Shown here: positions 63,207-64,000 of the stretch, in pieces
Numbering within the stretch: the stretch's first letter is position 1
Layout: the number at the start of each line of letters is the position of its first letter
DNA from: JANQPX01 sp050633905
Lineage (GTDB): Bacteria; Pseudomonadota; Alphaproteobacteria; Geminicoccales; Geminicoccaceae
DNA length: 64,000 nucleotides
NCBI GenBank assembly: GCA_050633905.1
Contig: JBOEHJ010000045.1
Span: 1 to 64,000, forward strand
Reading direction: 5' to 3'
Program-made: the position numbers and the translations under genes
Notes under the pieces: generated by a model
The model's input: only the letters and a program-made list of their open reading frames with translations
Databases searched by the model: none
What the model was told of the DNA's origin: nothing

Positions 63207-64000
63207 GTGAGCGACCTCGTCGACGACATGCCGATCTTCAGTCCTCGCCGGCCATGGTGGGGTGGTGATCTGCAGACCATTCGGAACTTTACTCGACAGG
63301 CGAAACACGCTCTTTCGGGTTTTGCCAGTGATCACGTCAGTATCGCTATCGGCGATGGTACTGGCGATCATATGATGGGTGCCCTGAACCTCCCAATATA
63401 CGATAAGGACAAGCCGCTTGTCGTGCTCATTCACGGTATTTCCGGCTCGGAAAATAGTTGCTACATGGGTTTCGCGGCGGCTTTCTTCTTGGCTCGTGGC
63501 TACCCCGTTCTGCGCCTCAATCAGCGAGGTGCGGGGCCATCGCGTCCCCTTTGCAAACGCGAGTATCATGCTGGCAGTAGCGACGATCTCGGCGCCTTTT
63601 TCGAGAAACTCGATCCGCGCCTGACCCGTTACGGCGTCCTGCCGATCGGCTTCTCGCTTGGCGGGAACGCGTTGTTGAAATTCCTCGGTACCTGCGGATG
63701 GCGCATGCCGATCAAACGGGCTGCCACCGTGTCGGCCCCGATCGATCTGGCACAGAGCTGCTTATCGTTGCAGCGTTGGCGCAACTTTGCCTATCATCGC
63801 TACATTCTGACAAGGCTAAAACGGCACTGCACGGCACCTGGAGCCGAGCTTGCCAAGTCCGAACGCCAGGCCATCTTGAGCGCAAAAAACCTTTGGCAGT
63901 TTGATGATCAGTTCACCGCCAAGCGAAATGGCTTTCGCGATGCCAATGACTATTATCGTGATAATGCCGCCAAGAATTTCCTAGGCGACATCGAACAGCC
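63207..64000 (+). CDS. YheT-like alpha/beta hydrolase (3-prime truncated by window)
   Basis: About 264 residues visible, still open at the window end. The sequence reads PIFSPRRPWWGGDLQTIRNF, then VVLIHGISGSENSCYMG (oxyanion hole), PVLRLNQRGAGPS and the nucleophile elbow IGFSLGGNALLKFLG. Blocks match the YheT esterase family. Start is GTG 63207 (MSDLVDDMPIF) or ATG 63228; neither has a strong ribosome binding site. Substrate unknown. Confidence 0.88.
   Translation, partial: MSDLVDDMPIFSPRRPWWGGDLQTIRNFTRQAKHALSGFASDHVSIAIGDGTGDHMMGALNLPIYDKDKPLVVLIHGISGSENSCYMGFAAAFFLARGYPVLRLNQRGAGPSRPLCKREYHAGSSDDLGAFFEKLDPRLTRYGVLPIGFSLGGNALLKFLGTCGWRMPIKRAATVSAPIDLAQSCLSLQRWRNFAYHRYILTRLKRHCTAPGAELAKSERQAILSAKNLWQFDDQFTAKRNGFRDANDYYRDNAAKNFLGDIEQ

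Noticed and set aside
63183..63569. 128-codon minus-strand frame near the window end
   Set aside because: It is antisense to the YheT-like hydrolase, whose motifs are clear.

Overview
This window looks like a chromosomal segment of an alphaproteobacterium of moderately high G+C. The evidence is family and context: a DapC-like aminotransferase next to ftsK and a lolA-like gene, a Ppx/GppA-rlmE pair, a fused indolepyruvate:ferredoxin oxidoreductase, a cysteine-type PHA depolymerase behind a PhaR-like palindrome, an MbfA-type ferritin/VIT iron exporter, and TAXI and Bug periplasmic binding proteins. TTG and GTG starts are common. I cannot name the genus; a Rhodospirillales-like lineage is a guess. 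I recognised no tRNA, rRNA, CRISPR array, prophage or defence island.

Layout. 1-5.6 kb: end of an ammonium transporter with a strong terminator, then the aminotransferase, ftsK and lolA-like genes. 6-10 kb: two hypothetical genes, a split UxaA/SuyAB-type lyase pair and a GNAT acetyltransferase. 10-17.5 kb: a WcaI-like glycosyltransferase, the IOR fusion and the PHA depolymerase. 17.6-24.4 kb: a compact TAXI-like protein, glnE, a one-cysteine Bcp peroxiredoxin, tusA, an orphan amino-acid ABC ATPase and a LysE exporter. 24.9-29.6 kb: an ArsR/permease metal operon, then a histidine kinase divergent from a Bug/TctC binding protein. 29.7-34.6 kb: gcvT-gcvH-gcvP behind a tandem glycine riboswitch. 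34.8-44 kb: secreted and lipoprotein hypotheticals, CDGSH protein, ppx, rlmE, a decayed GFA gene, mbfA, a His-rich nickel/cobalt-type transporter, a 3-hydroxyisobutyrate-dehydrogenase-like gene, a YcgN-like protein and a UgpC-type ATPase. 44-55.9 kb: a second compact TAXI-like protein, a 2OG oxygenase, a dehydrogenase/aldehyde dehydrogenase/VOC cluster, a broken DUF1348 gene, a PNPOx-reductase-ferredoxin fusion, a GST divergent from a LysR regulator, and a TetR/MBL-like pair. 55.9-57.1 kb: a graveyard of IS1182-type transposase and group II intron fragments. 57.2-64 kb: cupin, GFA, a D-serine-dehydratase-like PLP enzyme, two dipeptide-type ABC permeases, a small secreted protein and the start of a YheT-like hydrolase that runs off the window.

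Themes. Nitrogen and one-carbon metabolism recur (ammonium transporter, glnE, glycine cleavage). Metal handling recurs too (ArsR/permease, mbfA, His-rich transporter, CDGSH). Several transport parts stand without their usual partners.

The most unusual signal is in the intergenic DNA. Five copies of a same-orientation hairpin element keep a long stem while its sequence changes, and they share a 3-prime tail. A second small repeat sits exactly at the stop codon of four unrelated genes. Further short repeats (G and F types) accompany these. I found no clearly new multi-gene system; the repeats, the compact TAXI paralogs and the tailed PHA depolymerase are the best leads.
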